Assembly: GCA_038210495.1 (NCBI GenBank)
Contig: JBBQWR010000003.1
Location: 102,112 to 166,111, forward strand
Reading direction: 5' to 3'
DNA: 64,000 nt
Source of the DNA: JBBQWR01 sp038210495
Lineage (GTDB): Bacteria > Planctomycetota > Planctomycetia > Pirellulales > DATAWG01
Shown: positions 1 to 8,188 of the stretch, one piece after another
Numbering within the stretch: position 1 is the first letter of the stretch
Layout: each line of letters opens with the position of its first letter
Notes under the pieces: generated by a model
The model's database searches: none
Seen by the model: the letters and a program-made list of their open reading frames with translations, nothing else
Told to the model about the DNA's origin: nothing
Translations under genes and position numbers: made by a program

Positions 1-20
1 TGTTTGGCGCCCCGCTTTAC

Positions 21-81
21 CCGCGTTCGCTTGCGACGCGCTTCGAACGGGAGCCAAAACGCGCGTCGCAAGCGAACGCGG
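21..81. repeat. Palindromic repeat family A, copy 1
   Basis: Two perfectly complementary 21-base arms (21-41 and 61-81) flank a 19-base loop, giving a strong hairpin 14 bases before the first gene. The core GCGCGTCGCAAGCGA recurs near 5927-5986, 7241-7311 and 8149-8174, so this is a dispersed REP-like element. Confidence 0.75.
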
Positions 82-95
82 CTAATTGGTCAATT

Positions 96-2246
96 ATGGT
101 ATTGCAGCTCCAACTTGGCGCGATCGATTCGATCTGGGAGCACATACAGCGCGCGTTCTCGCCCGCGCATCTCCCTTGGACGATCTTGTGGCTCGGCTTG
201 GCCACCCTGATCGTCGGGCTGATCGTGCTCACGCGCACCAGTTGGGGGCACTCGAACTCGCTGCAAAAATGCGTCGCCATGTCGCTCCTGGCGCACCTAC
301 TGCTCGCCGCCTATGCGACGACCGTTCAGATTGTGACGGCCGGAACGCCCGACGGCATGTCGGACCGTGGGTCGGTGAATTTGACGCTGGTCAACGACGG
401 CGGCGCCAATTCGGACGCAATGCCAGAGGACGCTAAAAAGCCGTGGGACAGTCTGCTGCTCGCCGGCCCAACCTTGCCGCCCGACGCATTGCATTTGGAT
501 GCAGCCAATCTGCTGGCCGCCGAAGCGGCGCCGACGGAGTTATCTCGGGAGCTTCCGGCCGCTCCGACAAAACGGCTGTTGGAACCCGTCGCGCCCCTTA
601 AACCGGCGGACGTCACGCCGCCCGCGGCCCCGCCGAGCATCGAAAAATCCACGCCGCCCGCGACGCCCATCGAAACGCCTGCCGAGGCGCAAGCCATTAA
701 GAATGCGCCCCATGATAAAACGGCCACGGTTCAGCCGGATGTCGCCGCGCCGCCGCGCCAGCAAATCAAGCCTGACGCAGATTTAGCGCCGATATCGCGT
801 GACGTGCCGCCTGCCGCGAACGATTTCAGGCCGCAGACCTTAATTCCGACGCCTGACGCCTTGCAACCTGTCATCGAACCCAGCGGCAGTCCGAAAATCG
901 ATTCGCCGCTAAAGACATCGCCTGCCGCAGCGGTCAAATTGCCCGACACGACCGCGGGTAGATCGGCGCCGAGCGACAACGATACTTCAACCGGCGCCGG
1001 CGAGAGCCATCTCGTGCCGGTCATTCAGACAGCCTCGAACGCCAAGCCGGCCGCTACAAATCCCAAAGCGTCCACTGGCGGTAGTCCTGGCGCCGCTGCC
1101 TCGACCGGCGCCGCCGCTCAGCCAGAGCTTTACAAAGAGCGAACCGATTCGGATAGACTTGGGGTCCTCCGCAAGCATGGCGGATCGCCCGAGACGGAAG
1201 CCGCCGTCCAGGCCGCGCTCAAGTGGCTCGCGTCGCATCAAAGCGCCGATGGTCATTGGGACGCCGACAAATTCGGCGCCGGTCGCGAGAACAACGTGCT
1301 GGGCCACGATCGCCGCGGCGCCGGCGCCAAAGCTCATTCGGCCGTCACCGGCCTAGCGCTGCTGGCCTTGATGGCTAGCGGCAACACGCATCGCGATGGT
1401 CCCTACGCCGACAACGTTCGCCGGGGGCTGAACTATCTGCTCAGCATCCAAGGCGCCGATGGCAACCTCGGCGGCAGCGCGGAACTGTTCGCCTTCATGT
1501 ATTGTCACGGCATGGCCACGTTCGCCATGAGCGAAGCCTATGCGATGACCCACGATCGCCGCCTCGAAGCCCCGCTCCGCTCGGCGATCGGCTACACGCT
1601 TGCCGCCCAGCATCCGACCACAGGCGGCTGGCGGTATCAGCCGCGCGACTCGGGCGACACGAGCCAACTCGGCTGGCAACTGATGTCGCTCAAGAGCGCC
1701 GAACTGGCCGGCATCAAGATGCCCGAGTCAACTCGCTCGGGCGCAATCCGGTTCCTCAAGAGTGTCGTCTCGGGGCAGCACGAGGGGCTGGGCAGCTATC
1801 GGCCGTATGAAGCGCCGAGCCGCGCGATGACGGCCGAGGCTCTTGTCTGCCGGCAATTTTTGGGAATGGCCCGGGAGAACCCCGCGGAGAACGAGGCGGG
1901 CGACTACCTACTGGGCGATCTGCCGAACAAAGACAAAGTGAATTTGTACTATTGGTATTATGGCACCGTGGCCATGTTTCAGTTGCAAGGCGATTATTGG
2001 CAGCGATGGAATAGCGCTCTGCAATCGGCCCTGCTCAGCCAGCAATCGACTGCGGGGGACACGGCCGGCAGTTGGGAGCCCAATTGCATTTGGGGCGGCT
2101 ACGGCGGCCGAGTCTATAGCACAGCCATGTCGGCCCTCTGCCTGGAAATCTACTACCGGTATTTGCCGCTATATAACGGCGAACCGTCGCAACCGGTAGC
2201 GGCGGCGCCGCCGAGTCGGGAGACGGGAGTCGGGAGTCGGGAGTGA
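96..2246 (+). CDS. Membrane-anchored prenyltransferase/squalene-oxidase-repeat protein
   Basis: This 716-residue protein has two hydrophobic segments (about residues 27-46 and 58-80), a long Pro/Ala-rich linker (about 150-345), and a C-terminal alpha-toroid of squalene-cyclase type. The toroid starts near residue 369 with LKWLASHQSADGHWD, and further repeats carry GGWRYQP-like motifs. Proteins of this layout are common in planctomycetes. Their role is unknown; extracytoplasmic binding is more likely than terpenoid cyclisation, because no DxDD catalytic motif was seen. The last ten residues and the stop codon come from a GGGAGTC-rich repeat (2214-2246), so the natural C-terminus was probably different. 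It stands alone, just after a family A hairpin. Confidence 0.8.
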   Translation: MVLQLQLGAIDSIWEHIQRAFSPAHLPWTILWLGLATLIVGLIVLTRTSWGHSNSLQKCVAMSLLAHLLLAAYATTVQIVTAGTPDGMSDRGSVNLTLVNDGGANSDAMPEDAKKPWDSLLLAGPTLPPDALHLDAANLLAAEAAPTELSRELPAAPTKRLLEPVAPLKPADVTPPAAPPSIEKSTPPATPIETPAEAQAIKNAPHDKTATVQPDVAAPPRQQIKPDADLAPISRDVPPAANDFRPQTLIPTPDALQPVIEPSGSPKIDSPLKTSPAAAVKLPDTTAGRSAPSDNDTSTGAGESHLVPVIQTASNAKPAATNPKASTGGSPGAAASTGAAAQPELYKERTDSDRLGVLRKHGGSPETEAAVQAALKWLASHQSADGHWDADKFGAGRENNVLGHDRRGAGAKAHSAVTGLALLALMASGNTHRDGPYADNVRRGLNYLLSIQGADGNLGGSAELFAFMYCHGMATFAMSEAYAMTHDRRLEAPLRSAIGYTLAAQHPTTGGWRYQPRDSGDTSQLGWQLMSLKSAELAGIKMPESTRSGAIRFLKSVVSGQHEGLGSYRPYEAPSRAMTAEALVCRQFLGMARENPAENEAGDYLLGDLPNKDKVNLYYWYYGTVAMFQLQGDYWQRWNSALQSALLSQQSTAGDTAGSWEPNCIWGGYGGRVYSTAMSALCLEIYYRYLPLYNGEPSQPVAAAPPSRETGVGSRE
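2214..2246. repeat. G-rich GGGAGTC repeat (family C) forming a gene end
   Basis: Tandem copies of CGGGAGT/CGGGAGA run through the end of the preceding gene and provide its stop codon. Similar tracts occur at 2338-2367 (opposite strand), 30123-30155 and 57117-57150. Confidence 0.7.
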
Positions 2247-2562
2247 AGCCCATGGCTGCGGCATTCTACCACGCCGGACCGTGTTTCGCCTCCGCGCCGC
2301 ATAAATGCGGCGGCTAAATGGGCGCCTGAATCATCGTCACTCCCGTCTCCCGACTCCCGACTCCCAACGTTCCTCTGCCTCCGGAAGTTTGACAATTCCC
2401 TTCCCACCAGTAGAATTGTGAGTGTGGCTGGCCTCGCCTACAGCGAGCTGGCGCGGTGGCGCGTTTGGATGGGAGAGAAGCGACCTTCCCCGCCCTGCTT
2501 TTCCTTCGTGTTCCCCACCTGCGTCGTTTTGTTCGTACCATTTCTGGCGAGAGGGTTTTTTT
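2247..2562. other. Intergenic region with an inverted family C copy
   Basis: No gene is seen. A complementary copy of the GGGAGTC tract lies at 2338-2367, so 2214-2367 forms an inverted pair around about 90 bases. A short hairpin GCCGCATAAATGCGGC (2297-2312) lies between them. The last 150 bases lead into the first tatA gene. Confidence 0.6.
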
Positions 2563-2790
2563 ATGTGTAATTTGCTGGCGATTTTGGGTGGTCCTTATGA
2601 CATGCTCATTATCTTGGTCCTGGCGATGTTGCTCTTCGGCAACCGACTGCCCGCAGTAATGCGCAGCCTCGGCCAAGGGGTAACGGAATTCAAAAAGGGC
2701 GTCGCCGGTCTCGATGACGAATCGGAAGCGGCGAAAAAGCCCGACGTCAAAATCGAACAGCCGCGCAGCAGCGAGCAGCACCCTGCTTGA
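2563..2790 (+). CDS. tatA: Sec-independent translocase protein TatA/E-like, copy 1
   Basis: This 75-residue protein has one short N-terminal membrane helix (about residues 10-26) ending in LLFGNRLP. An amphipathic helix with VTEFKKG and a charged tail follow, the normal TatA/E layout. TatA oligomers form the pore of the twin-arginine pathway for folded proteins. The ATG at 2563 was chosen because AGAGGG lies just upstream and the helix begins there; the reading frame extends further 5' without TatA-like sequence. A second TatA paralog follows 205 bases later. No tatC is in the window. A likely Tat substrate is the lipoprotein at 55141. Confidence 0.9.
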   Translation: MCNLLAILGGPYDMLIILVLAMLLFGNRLPAVMRSLGQGVTEFKKGVAGLDDESEAAKKPDVKIEQPRSSEQHPA

Positions 2791-2839
2791 TCAATCTAGG
2801 CGCCGCATTCGCTATCCGACGCTTCTCTGAGAACTGCTC

Positions 2840-2935
2840 GCAAAACCGCCGGGGACTGTCCCGATTTTGCGGAGTGCGCGGAGAAAAACTGGGGACTTGT
2901 CCCCTTCTCCGAGGGCTGATGGTGGCGGTTCTTGG
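2840..2935. repeat. MITE-like repeat family F, copy 1
   Basis: The ends AAAACCGCC (2842) and GGCGGTTCTTG (2924) are near-inverted. Internal arms read GGGGACTGTCCC and GGGGACTTGTCCCC. The arrangement resembles the element at 51141-51253. It lies between the two tatA genes. Confidence 0.6.
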
Positions 2936-2995
2936 ACCTCGCCGCGAGTTTGCGTCTCTTTTTTCGTAAGCCTATCTATTCAACAGGATTCCGCC

Positions 2996-3331
2996 ATGAT
3001 GCTTGCCTTCATGCCAAGTCCCTCCGATATGGGCGTGGTGATGGTCGTGGCCGTGCTTCTGTTTGGCAAGCGACTTCCAGAGATAGCTCGCCAAGTCGGC
3101 CGCGGCATGTCGGAGTTGAAAAAGGGAATGATGGGTATCCAGTCCGAGCTGAATTCCGCGATATATAGCAACGACACGCAAATGTCGAGCTACAGCAGCA
3201 CTCCCGCTCGTCCGACGAACTACTACAACGACGTCGACGACCGCGACGAGCAGACGGCGCCCAAGTTCGAGCCGCCCCCGGCCGAGCCGACGGTCGGCGA
3301 AACGACCAGTCCGTCGAGCCGAGGAATCTAG
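2996..3331 (+). CDS. tatA: Sec-independent translocase protein TatA/E-like, copy 2
   Basis: This 111-residue TatA/E-family protein has the motif AVLLFGKRLPEIARQVGRG followed by SELKKGMMGI, close to copy 1 but with a longer Ser/Pro/Asp-rich tail (about residues 62-111). The start is the first of two adjacent ATG codons (2996 and 2999); only a weak AGGA lies upstream. Tandem TatA-type genes may specialise in different substrates or form mixed pores. That is inference from arrangement alone. The intervening DNA carries a family F repeat, so the two genes may not be co-transcribed. Confidence 0.88.
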   Translation: MMLAFMPSPSDMGVVMVVAVLLFGKRLPEIARQVGRGMSELKKGMMGIQSELNSAIYSNDTQMSSYSSTPARPTNYYNDVDDRDEQTAPKFEPPPAEPTVGETTSPSSRGI

Positions 3332-3422
3332 TGGCTATCGTCTCGGGATGGCCGAGACCCTGTTCTCGCTTCGTCGCCGGTCTAGTCTCCGCGCCGCGAA
3401 AAAGCTAAACTCACCCGTTTCC

Positions 3423-3496
3423 GGGCGGCTAGCTCAGTTGGTTAGAGCGCTATCCTCACACGGTAGAAGTCACAGGTTCGAATCCTGTGCCGCCCA
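3423..3496 (+). tRNA. tRNA-Val (anticodon CAC)
   Basis: A complete 74-base cloverleaf is visible. The acceptor arms are GGGCGGC/GCCGCCC, the D arm GCTC/GAGC and the anticodon stem CTATC/GGTAG around loop CTCACAC. The T arm is ACAGG/CCTGT around TTCGAAT. Anticodon CAC decodes GUG as valine. The 3' CCA is not encoded. Confidence 0.95.
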
Positions 3497-3711
3497 ATCG
3501 TAGACAACCAGCGCAATTTGGAAAGCCGACCCAATTTTGCGATGCCGCGAGCAAAATGGGTCTGGTCCCCATCTGCTCTGCCGGATTTGGTAGGGGTTCT
3601 TAGAGCCGATTTTCCTTCGGCTTGACTGCCCGGCAATGTGTGCGCCTCGCTATTGCACTGCGAGCGCCGCACGTTGGCACACGCACGCATCACAAGGATT
3701 GGGCCTCGGTT

Positions 3712-4509
3712 TCAGCGCGAACCGCGCCGGCGAAACGATAACAAACCGAGTCCACCTAGACCGAGCAGAATCCAGGACGACGGCTCGGGGACGATCGACA
3801 AGTTGTTGGCGAACAAATTATTCGGATCGCCGCCGCCCGTGGCTCCAACGTAGATTTTGAAGCCGTTGGCCACTCCGCTATAGGTTCCATTAGCGGAACT
3901 GGTGACGCCTCCGCTTCGATTGATCGTCCAAGTTCCGCCACCGACCGAGGTTTGGTCGAACGCGAGATGAAACGCGGAATTGGTGTTGTAGGTGTTGCCG
4001 ATGCTGCCGTTGCCGCTGGCGGCGGATTGGACCGTGTAATCGTCACCGGCGCCGACATTGCCGACGTTGAAATTAAAGATCGTGCCGCCGCTGCCGTTGC
4101 GAAGATCGAGGCCTTTGAATCCATTGCGGAAATTGGCGGCCAGATCGATCGAAAAGGTTTGTCCGAGCCCGAGCGGTCCATTGAAATCCCGGAATGCGTT
4201 GGCTTGGTCGCTGTTGCCCCCGGCGCCAAATTCGCCGAACGATTTCGGCGGACTGCCGGCATTGATATTGGCGCCCGGGCTGCCAACGGTCGTCGAATCT
4301 TGAAGAAATTGCCCGGAGTTGTTCGAATTCGAGAACGACCAAGCTTGGAAGGCGTTGCCGATGACGCTGCCGTTGTCGCCGCTTTGCCAGCCGTCGCTGT
4401 AGGCTGAGGCGCTGGTGTCGTCGGCGCCGGTCACCGACGCCGATGCTTGGCCACAGAGCGTCAACGCGCCGATCGCGATTCCTAGAGAATAAATTCCGAT
4501 TCGATTCAT
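3712..4509 (-). CDS. PEP-CTERM sorting-domain protein
   Basis: This 265-residue secreted protein has a signal peptide (about residues 1-25, ending ASAS). The Gly/Asn/Ser-rich beta-type body follows. The C-terminus is a PEP-CTERM signal: VPEPSSW, a hydrophobic stretch, then RRRGSR. Such proteins are exported and processed by an exosortase, usually to become surface or matrix proteins; no exosortase is in this window. GGAG lies nine bases before the ATG. The body resembles other planctomycete PEP-CTERM proteins, but its ligand or role cannot be read. A possible promoter is at 4576-4604. Confidence 0.85.
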   Translation of the reverse strand: MNRIGIYSLGIAIGALTLCGQASASVTGADDTSASAYSDGWQSGDNGSVIGNAFQAWSFSNSNNSGQFLQDSTTVGSPGANINAGSPPKSFGEFGAGGNSDQANAFRDFNGPLGLGQTFSIDLAANFRNGFKGLDLRNGSGGTIFNFNVGNVGAGDDYTVQSAASGNGSIGNTYNTNSAFHLAFDQTSVGGGTWTINRSGGVTSSANGTYSGVANGFKIYVGATGGGDPNNLFANNLSIVPEPSSWILLGLGGLGLLSFRRRGSR

Positions 4510-4575
4510 TAGACCGGCTCCAAAAGATAAAGCATAACGCCCGGCGGCGGGCTGCGGATTTGAATAGACCCTCTT

Positions 4576-4604
4576 AAACTACTGTCGGCCGCCGACCGAG
4601 TCAA
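4576..4604 (-). promoter_or_regulatory. Possible sigma-70 promoter for the PEP-CTERM gene
   Basis: On the minus strand TTGACT is followed after 17 bases by TAGTTT, about 70 bases before the start at 4509. The -35 is good and the -10 weak. Confidence 0.35.
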
Positions 4605-4744
4605 CTAATTTATGGCGGATGTTTTCCATTTTTCGTATTTTGAAACTTGTCGATCGCGTCGCTTGAAAAGTCCGCAGTTGAGAATTCTACAACTCGGGAA
4701 CGTCAACGGCGTCAATGGACCAGCCATTGGCGAGCGCGGGCTCG

Positions 4745-5821
4745 CTAGAGCGCCGCGACGACGAGGTCACCGATTTCTTTCGTGCCGTGACCCATCTTGC
4801 CCGCGGCTTGGCTCTTCATCTTGGTGGCCGTGACCGTCTGGATCGCCTTGAGCACTCGGGCTCCAGCCGCTGCGTGGCCCGAATGCTCCAGCAGCATGCT
4901 CATGGCGTTGATCGCCGCGATGGGGTTAATCGCGTTTTGGCCGGTGTATTTGGGAGCGCTTCCGCCCATCGGCTCATACATGCTGACGCCGCCCGGGTCG
5001 GGGTTGATGTTGCCGCCGGCCGCGACTCCGAGGCCGCCCTGCAGCACGGCGGCCAGGTCGGTAATGATGTCGCCGAACATGTTGGTCGTCACGATCACGT
5101 CGTAATACTCGGGATTCTTGACCATCCACATGCAGCAGGCGTCGACGTGATTGTAGTCGGCCTTCACGTCAGGATACTCGGCGGCCACGGTTTGAAACGT
5201 TCGCCACCACAGATCGTGGCCGTAGGTGAGCACGTTCGTCTTGGCCACGAGCGTGAGCATCTTGCCTTTGGGGTTATTGCGGCGGCGCGTGTATTCGAAC
5301 GCCCAGCGGACGCACCGCTCGCAGCCTTTGCGCGTGTAGACGGCCGTCTGGCTCGCGACTTCGTCCGGTGTGTTCTTCTTCAAAAATCCGCCGACGCCGC
5401 AGTACAGATCCTCGGTGTTCTCGCGAACGACGACGAAGTCGATATGCTCTGGCCCTTTGTCGCGAAGCGGCGTTTCGACGCCGGGAAACAGCTTCACGGG
5501 CCGAAGATTGATGTATTGGTCCAACTGGAATCGCAACTCGAGCAGCAGCCCTTTTTCGAGAACTCCGGGTGGAACCTGGGGATGACCGACGGCGCCCAAG
5601 AAGATCGCATCGAATTTGAGGAGCTCGACCACCGCGCCGACTGGCAGCGTTTCGCCGGTGCGCATGTAGCGCTCGCCGCCGAAATCGAAGTTCTTCAGTT
5701 CATAAGCGACGTTTTCGAGCTTGGCGACCGCGGCCAAAACTTTCAGCGCCTCGACGGTAACTTCAGGGCCCGTGCCGTCGCCACCGATGACGGCGATTTT
5801 TGTTTTTTTGGATGCGTTCAA
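4745..5821 (-). CDS. leuB: 3-isopropylmalate dehydrogenase-type beta-decarboxylating dehydrogenase
   Basis: This 358-residue enzyme belongs to the isopropylmalate/isocitrate/tartrate dehydrogenase family, which oxidises and decarboxylates 2-hydroxyacids with NAD and a divalent metal. Visible motifs are IAVIGGDGTGPEV at the N-terminus, VVVRENTEDLY, the metal-binding region TTNMFGDIITDLAA, and MYEPMGGSAP where the family has EPxHGSAP. The substrate is probably 3-isopropylmalate (leucine synthesis), but no other leu gene is nearby and other substrates are possible. The start appears to be TTG at 5821, since no ATG fits the N-terminal motif; no clear ribosome-binding site is seen. Confidence 0.8.
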   Translation of the reverse strand: MNASKKTKIAVIGGDGTGPEVTVEALKVLAAVAKLENVAYELKNFDFGGERYMRTGETLPVGAVVELLKFDAIFLGAVGHPQVPPGVLEKGLLLELRFQLDQYINLRPVKLFPGVETPLRDKGPEHIDFVVVRENTEDLYCGVGGFLKKNTPDEVASQTAVYTRKGCERCVRWAFEYTRRRNNPKGKMLTLVAKTNVLTYGHDLWWRTFQTVAAEYPDVKADYNHVDACCMWMVKNPEYYDVIVTTNMFGDIITDLAAVLQGGLGVAAGGNINPDPGGVSMYEPMGGSAPKYTGQNAINPIAAINAMSMLLEHSGHAAAGARVLKAIQTVTATKMKSQAAGKMGHGTKEIGDLVVAAL

Positions 5822-5926
5822 GGAGGGACTCGACGGGAATGAAAAATGTGCCGCGAAACGCGGATGAAAGGGAGGATTTTAGCAGTCCGCGCCCGGAGCG
5901 ACAAGTTAGGCTCCCTTGTCCGCCTA

Positions 5927-5986
5927 GCCGCGCTCGCTTGCGACCGCGCTTGGCGGATAGGAGAGCGCGTCGCAAGCGAGCGCGGC
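5927..5986. repeat. Palindromic repeat family A, copy 2
   Basis: The arm GCCGCGCTCGCTTGCGA (5927-5943) pairs with TCGCAAGCGAGCGCGGC (5970-5986). It sits between two minus-strand genes and shares its core with copies at 21-81 and 7241-7311. Confidence 0.7.
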
Positions 5987-6005
5987 GAAGGGCCGCCGAG
6001 AGAAT

Positions 6006-6539
6006 TTAGTTTGCGCTGGCCCAGAGACCGCGGCCGGCGCGCTGCGCGTCTTCGGCCGCTCGAGCAAGTCGGCGCTTCATCGGGGCGGAGCAGCGCGATT
6101 TTGGATCGAACCACATCACCCCGGCCCGCACGAGCTCTTCGTTCAAAAGTCGCTTGCCGCCGCGCGTGTCGTCAACCCAGACGTACGCGAGCAACTCGCC
6201 GCGGGAATCGATGCACGTGCGATCGAACTGCAATCGCACTTCGCCGCCGGTCAAGAACTGCCGCGCGAACTCGATGGCGGCGCTGGAATCGCTCGCGGGC
6301 AACTCGCTGTTTGCCACGAAAGTCGATGGCGTCCGATCGGGCGCCCGGATGCCGAGCAGCCGGATTCGCGTTTGATTCGATAGCTCAAGCCTATCGCCGG
6401 ACAACACACGATCGACGCGGTATGCCCCCTCGGCCAAATTATGGGGCTGCGATACGGCCGTCAGCCACCAGCGCGTGGCGACGATCGAACCGAGCCCAAT
6501 GAACAACGCAAATCGCGCCGGTCGGCCGCGAAATCGCAT
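6006..6539 (-). CDS. Thermonuclease-like (SNase-fold) protein
   Basis: This 177-residue protein has an N-terminal membrane or signal segment (about residues 10-30) and a staphylococcal-nuclease-like domain. The domain is recognised by VDRVLSGDRLEL, RIRLLGIRAPD, GELLAYVWV, LLNEELVRAG and the closing AEDAQRAGRGLW. SNase domains hydrolyse DNA or RNA using Arg/Glu and calcium; here RIRLLGI and the later basic residues fit, but catalytic integrity was not verified. The ATG at 6539 is preferred over upstream GTG 6572 and ATG 6563 because AGAAGGA lies eight bases before it. The product is probably membrane-anchored or secreted. Confidence 0.75.
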   Translation of the reverse strand: MRFRGRPARFALFIGLGSIVATRWWLTAVSQPHNLAEGAYRVDRVLSGDRLELSNQTRIRLLGIRAPDRTPSTFVANSELPASDSSAAIEFARQFLTGGEVRLQFDRTCIDSRGELLAYVWVDDTRGGKRLLNEELVRAGVMWFDPKSRCSAPMKRRLARAAEDAQRAGRGLWASAN

Positions 6540-6602
6540 GGACGTCCTTCTCGCGGCGCCCATGATTTCCACTGCACGGAGTTAGAGGGGACCGCCGTCG
6601 GG

Positions 6603-6725
6603 CGTAGGTCAGGCACTCTGTGCCTGGCAGTCCGGACGGTTCAAGGGTCTCCGTACCCAACTCACTCGTCAGGCACAGAGTGCCTGACCTACAACAACTC
6701 GTCAGGCATGGAGTGCCTGACCTAC
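6603..6725. repeat. Cluster of three GTCAGGCAC palindromes (family B)
   Basis: Three copies of a palindrome with arms GTCAGGCAC/GTGCCTGAC lie at 6603-6630, 6668-6692 and 6701-6725. The first is inverted relative to the GACCTAC-ended others. The same element occurs near 33735-33895 and 62618-62717. Confidence 0.75.
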
Positions 6726-6736
6726 CGCAACGACAC

Positions 6737-7048
6737 CTAGTTCTTGCTGAAGTCGAACTGCTTGGCGAACTCTCGGCCGAGCGGGTTCTTGACGAATTTC
6801 TTGCGGCACTCTGGGCACAGATCGAATCGCAGTTGTTGATAGACGTCTTCACCGACCGAATCGCTTCCAGTCTCGTCCATGCGCTGGAGGATATCCTGCA
6901 TCTCTTGCAAGTGATCGTGGTCGTCGCTGCCCGGGTCCGATTCGACGGCCGGATCCAGGGCGGCGTAAACTTCCATCTTCACGACATAGCGAAGGTCATC
7001 TTCGGCGTCGATGAGCCGCTTGCAGAGATCGCACGAGTAATGAATCAT
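6737..7048 (-). CDS. Small zinc-ribbon-like protein
   Basis: This 103-residue acidic protein has an N-terminal CDLC (residues 6-9) and a C-terminal CPEC, a spacing compatible with one zinc site bridging the two ends. The middle is a probable helix rich in Asp, Glu and Gln. It resembles small planctomycete proteins without assigned function. The start at 7048 follows GAGGAGAG by a good distance; the reading frame extends upstream, but that part lacks support. Single-gene unit between a family B cluster and a family A repeat. Confidence 0.7.
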   Translation of the reverse strand: MIHYSCDLCKRLIDAEDDLRYVVKMEVYAALDPAVESDPGSDDHDHLQEMQDILQRMDETGSDSVGEDVYQQLRFDLCPECRKKFVKNPLGREFAKQFDFSKN

Positions 7049-7481
7049 CTGGCTCTCCTCAAGGGGGTATGGCCGGCGTGCATCCGAGACGCCGCGGAAC
7101 TCAACTGCCACACTCATCCTAATGCGAGTCAACGAATGGGAGCAACCCGTCATCGCCATTTTTTTCTCGTCGCGGCGCAGCGCAAATAATTTCCGGGCGC
7201 ATTAATTGCTTGACAAGTTCCAAATAGTGTGTTCGCTTTAGCCGCGCACGCTCGCGACGCGCTTTGGTTTTTTTCCGGACCGAAGCGCGTCGCAAGCGAG
7301 CGAGCGAGGCCAATTGTTTGCGCTGCGCAAGAAATCCATTGAGCGATCGAATGGATCCAAGAACGGTTGCCGCGCGACTGGTTCGCCGCTGGTTTGACGG
7401 CTACAATGAATTTGATGCTCGGCAGGGCGGAAGCGGCGGTCCCCAAGACACCCGACTCGGCTTCATCTCTAGAGGTCTGGC
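7049..7481. other. Intergenic region with family A hairpin
   Basis: No gene is seen in these 433 bases between divergent genes. A family A element (7241-7311) fills the centre. A short AT-richer stretch (7185-7235) may hold promoter elements for the zinc-ribbon gene, but none was convincing. Confidence 0.5.
7241..7311. repeat. Palindromic repeat family A, copy 3
   Basis: GCCGCGCACGCTCGCGACGC (7241-7260) is imperfectly complementary to 7285-7311, which contains GCGCGTCGCAAGCGAGCGAG. The loop contains a T-run. Confidence 0.65.
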
Positions 7482-8117
7482 ATGACGCAAAGCGCGGCGG
7501 TAAGCGGATTGAGTTCCAGCGTGTTGGTGCTCAATCGATTCTACATGGCGGTCCACGTGATCAACGTGCGACGGGCGCTGACGCTCCTGTTTCGCGAGTT
7601 GGCCGAAGTGCTGCACCAAGAGGAGGGTCAGTACGCCAACTACGACTTCAACTCTTGGCGCGAGATCAGCGCGATGAAGGCCAACTTCAAGGAACCGCAC
7701 GAGGATTGGATCCGCGGCGTGAATTTCGAGCTCCAGGCGCCGCGCGTGATTCGGCTTTTGTTCTTCGATCGGACGCCGCGGCAAACCCTGCGATTCAACC
7801 GCCGGAATATTTTCGCTCGCGATGGAAATCAGTGCCAGTATTGCGGCAAGCATTTCCCGACCAGCGAGCTAAGCCTCGACCATGTCGTGCCGCGAAGTCG
7901 CGGTGGCGACACCTGCTGGGAGAATATCGTCTGCGCTTGCGTGGCCTGCAATGTGCGCAAGGGTGGACGCACGCCGACGGAAGCCCATATCAAGCTGATC
8001 CGCCCGCCGGTCAAGCCGAAGCGCAGCCCGCTGTTGGCGATCAAGCTGGGGAATCCGAAGTACGAAAGCTGGAAGACGTTTTTGGACAGCGCGTACTGGT
8101 CGGTGGATTTGAAGTAG
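7482..8117 (+). CDS. HNH endonuclease family protein
   Basis: This 211-residue protein has the HNH/zinc module CQYCG (Cys118, Cys121), LDHVVPRSRGG (His134), then WENIV and CVACN (Cys153, Cys156, Asn157). Together these form a beta-beta-alpha metal site plus a structural zinc. The N-terminal 100 residues carry VLVLNRFYMAVHVINVRRAL, the usual start of the stand-alone HNH type found widely in planctomycetes, cyanobacteria and others. Its biological substrate is not known. AGAGGT precedes the ATG. No partner genes suggest restriction or mobile activity; the downstream neighbour is a convergent ferredoxin gene. Confidence 0.88.
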   Translation: MTQSAAVSGLSSSVLVLNRFYMAVHVINVRRALTLLFRELAEVLHQEEGQYANYDFNSWREISAMKANFKEPHEDWIRGVNFELQAPRVIRLLFFDRTPRQTLRFNRRNIFARDGNQCQYCGKHFPTSELSLDHVVPRSRGGDTCWENIVCACVACNVRKGGRTPTEAHIKLIRPPVKPKRSPLLAIKLGNPKYESWKTFLDSAYWSVDLK

Positions 8118-8148
8118 ATCGGCGGGCGTCGTTATTGCTGGGCGGCGG

Positions 8149-8174
8149 AGCGCGTCGCGAGCGAGCGCGGCCAA
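8149..8174. repeat. Half copy of family A repeat
   Basis: GAGCGCGTCGCGAGCGAGCG followed by CGGCCAA matches one arm of the family A hairpins without its partner. Confidence 0.55.
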
Positions 8175-8188
8175 TGGGAACCCTATCG

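Noticed and set aside
3442..3693. Minus-strand open frame across tRNA-Val
   Set aside because: It overlaps the tRNA on the opposite strand and carries repeat-derived sequence; tRNA-proximal spurious frames are common.
4715..5842. 375-codon open frame on the plus strand
   Set aside because: It is antisense to the dehydrogenase gene, whose family motifs are unmistakable on the minus strand.
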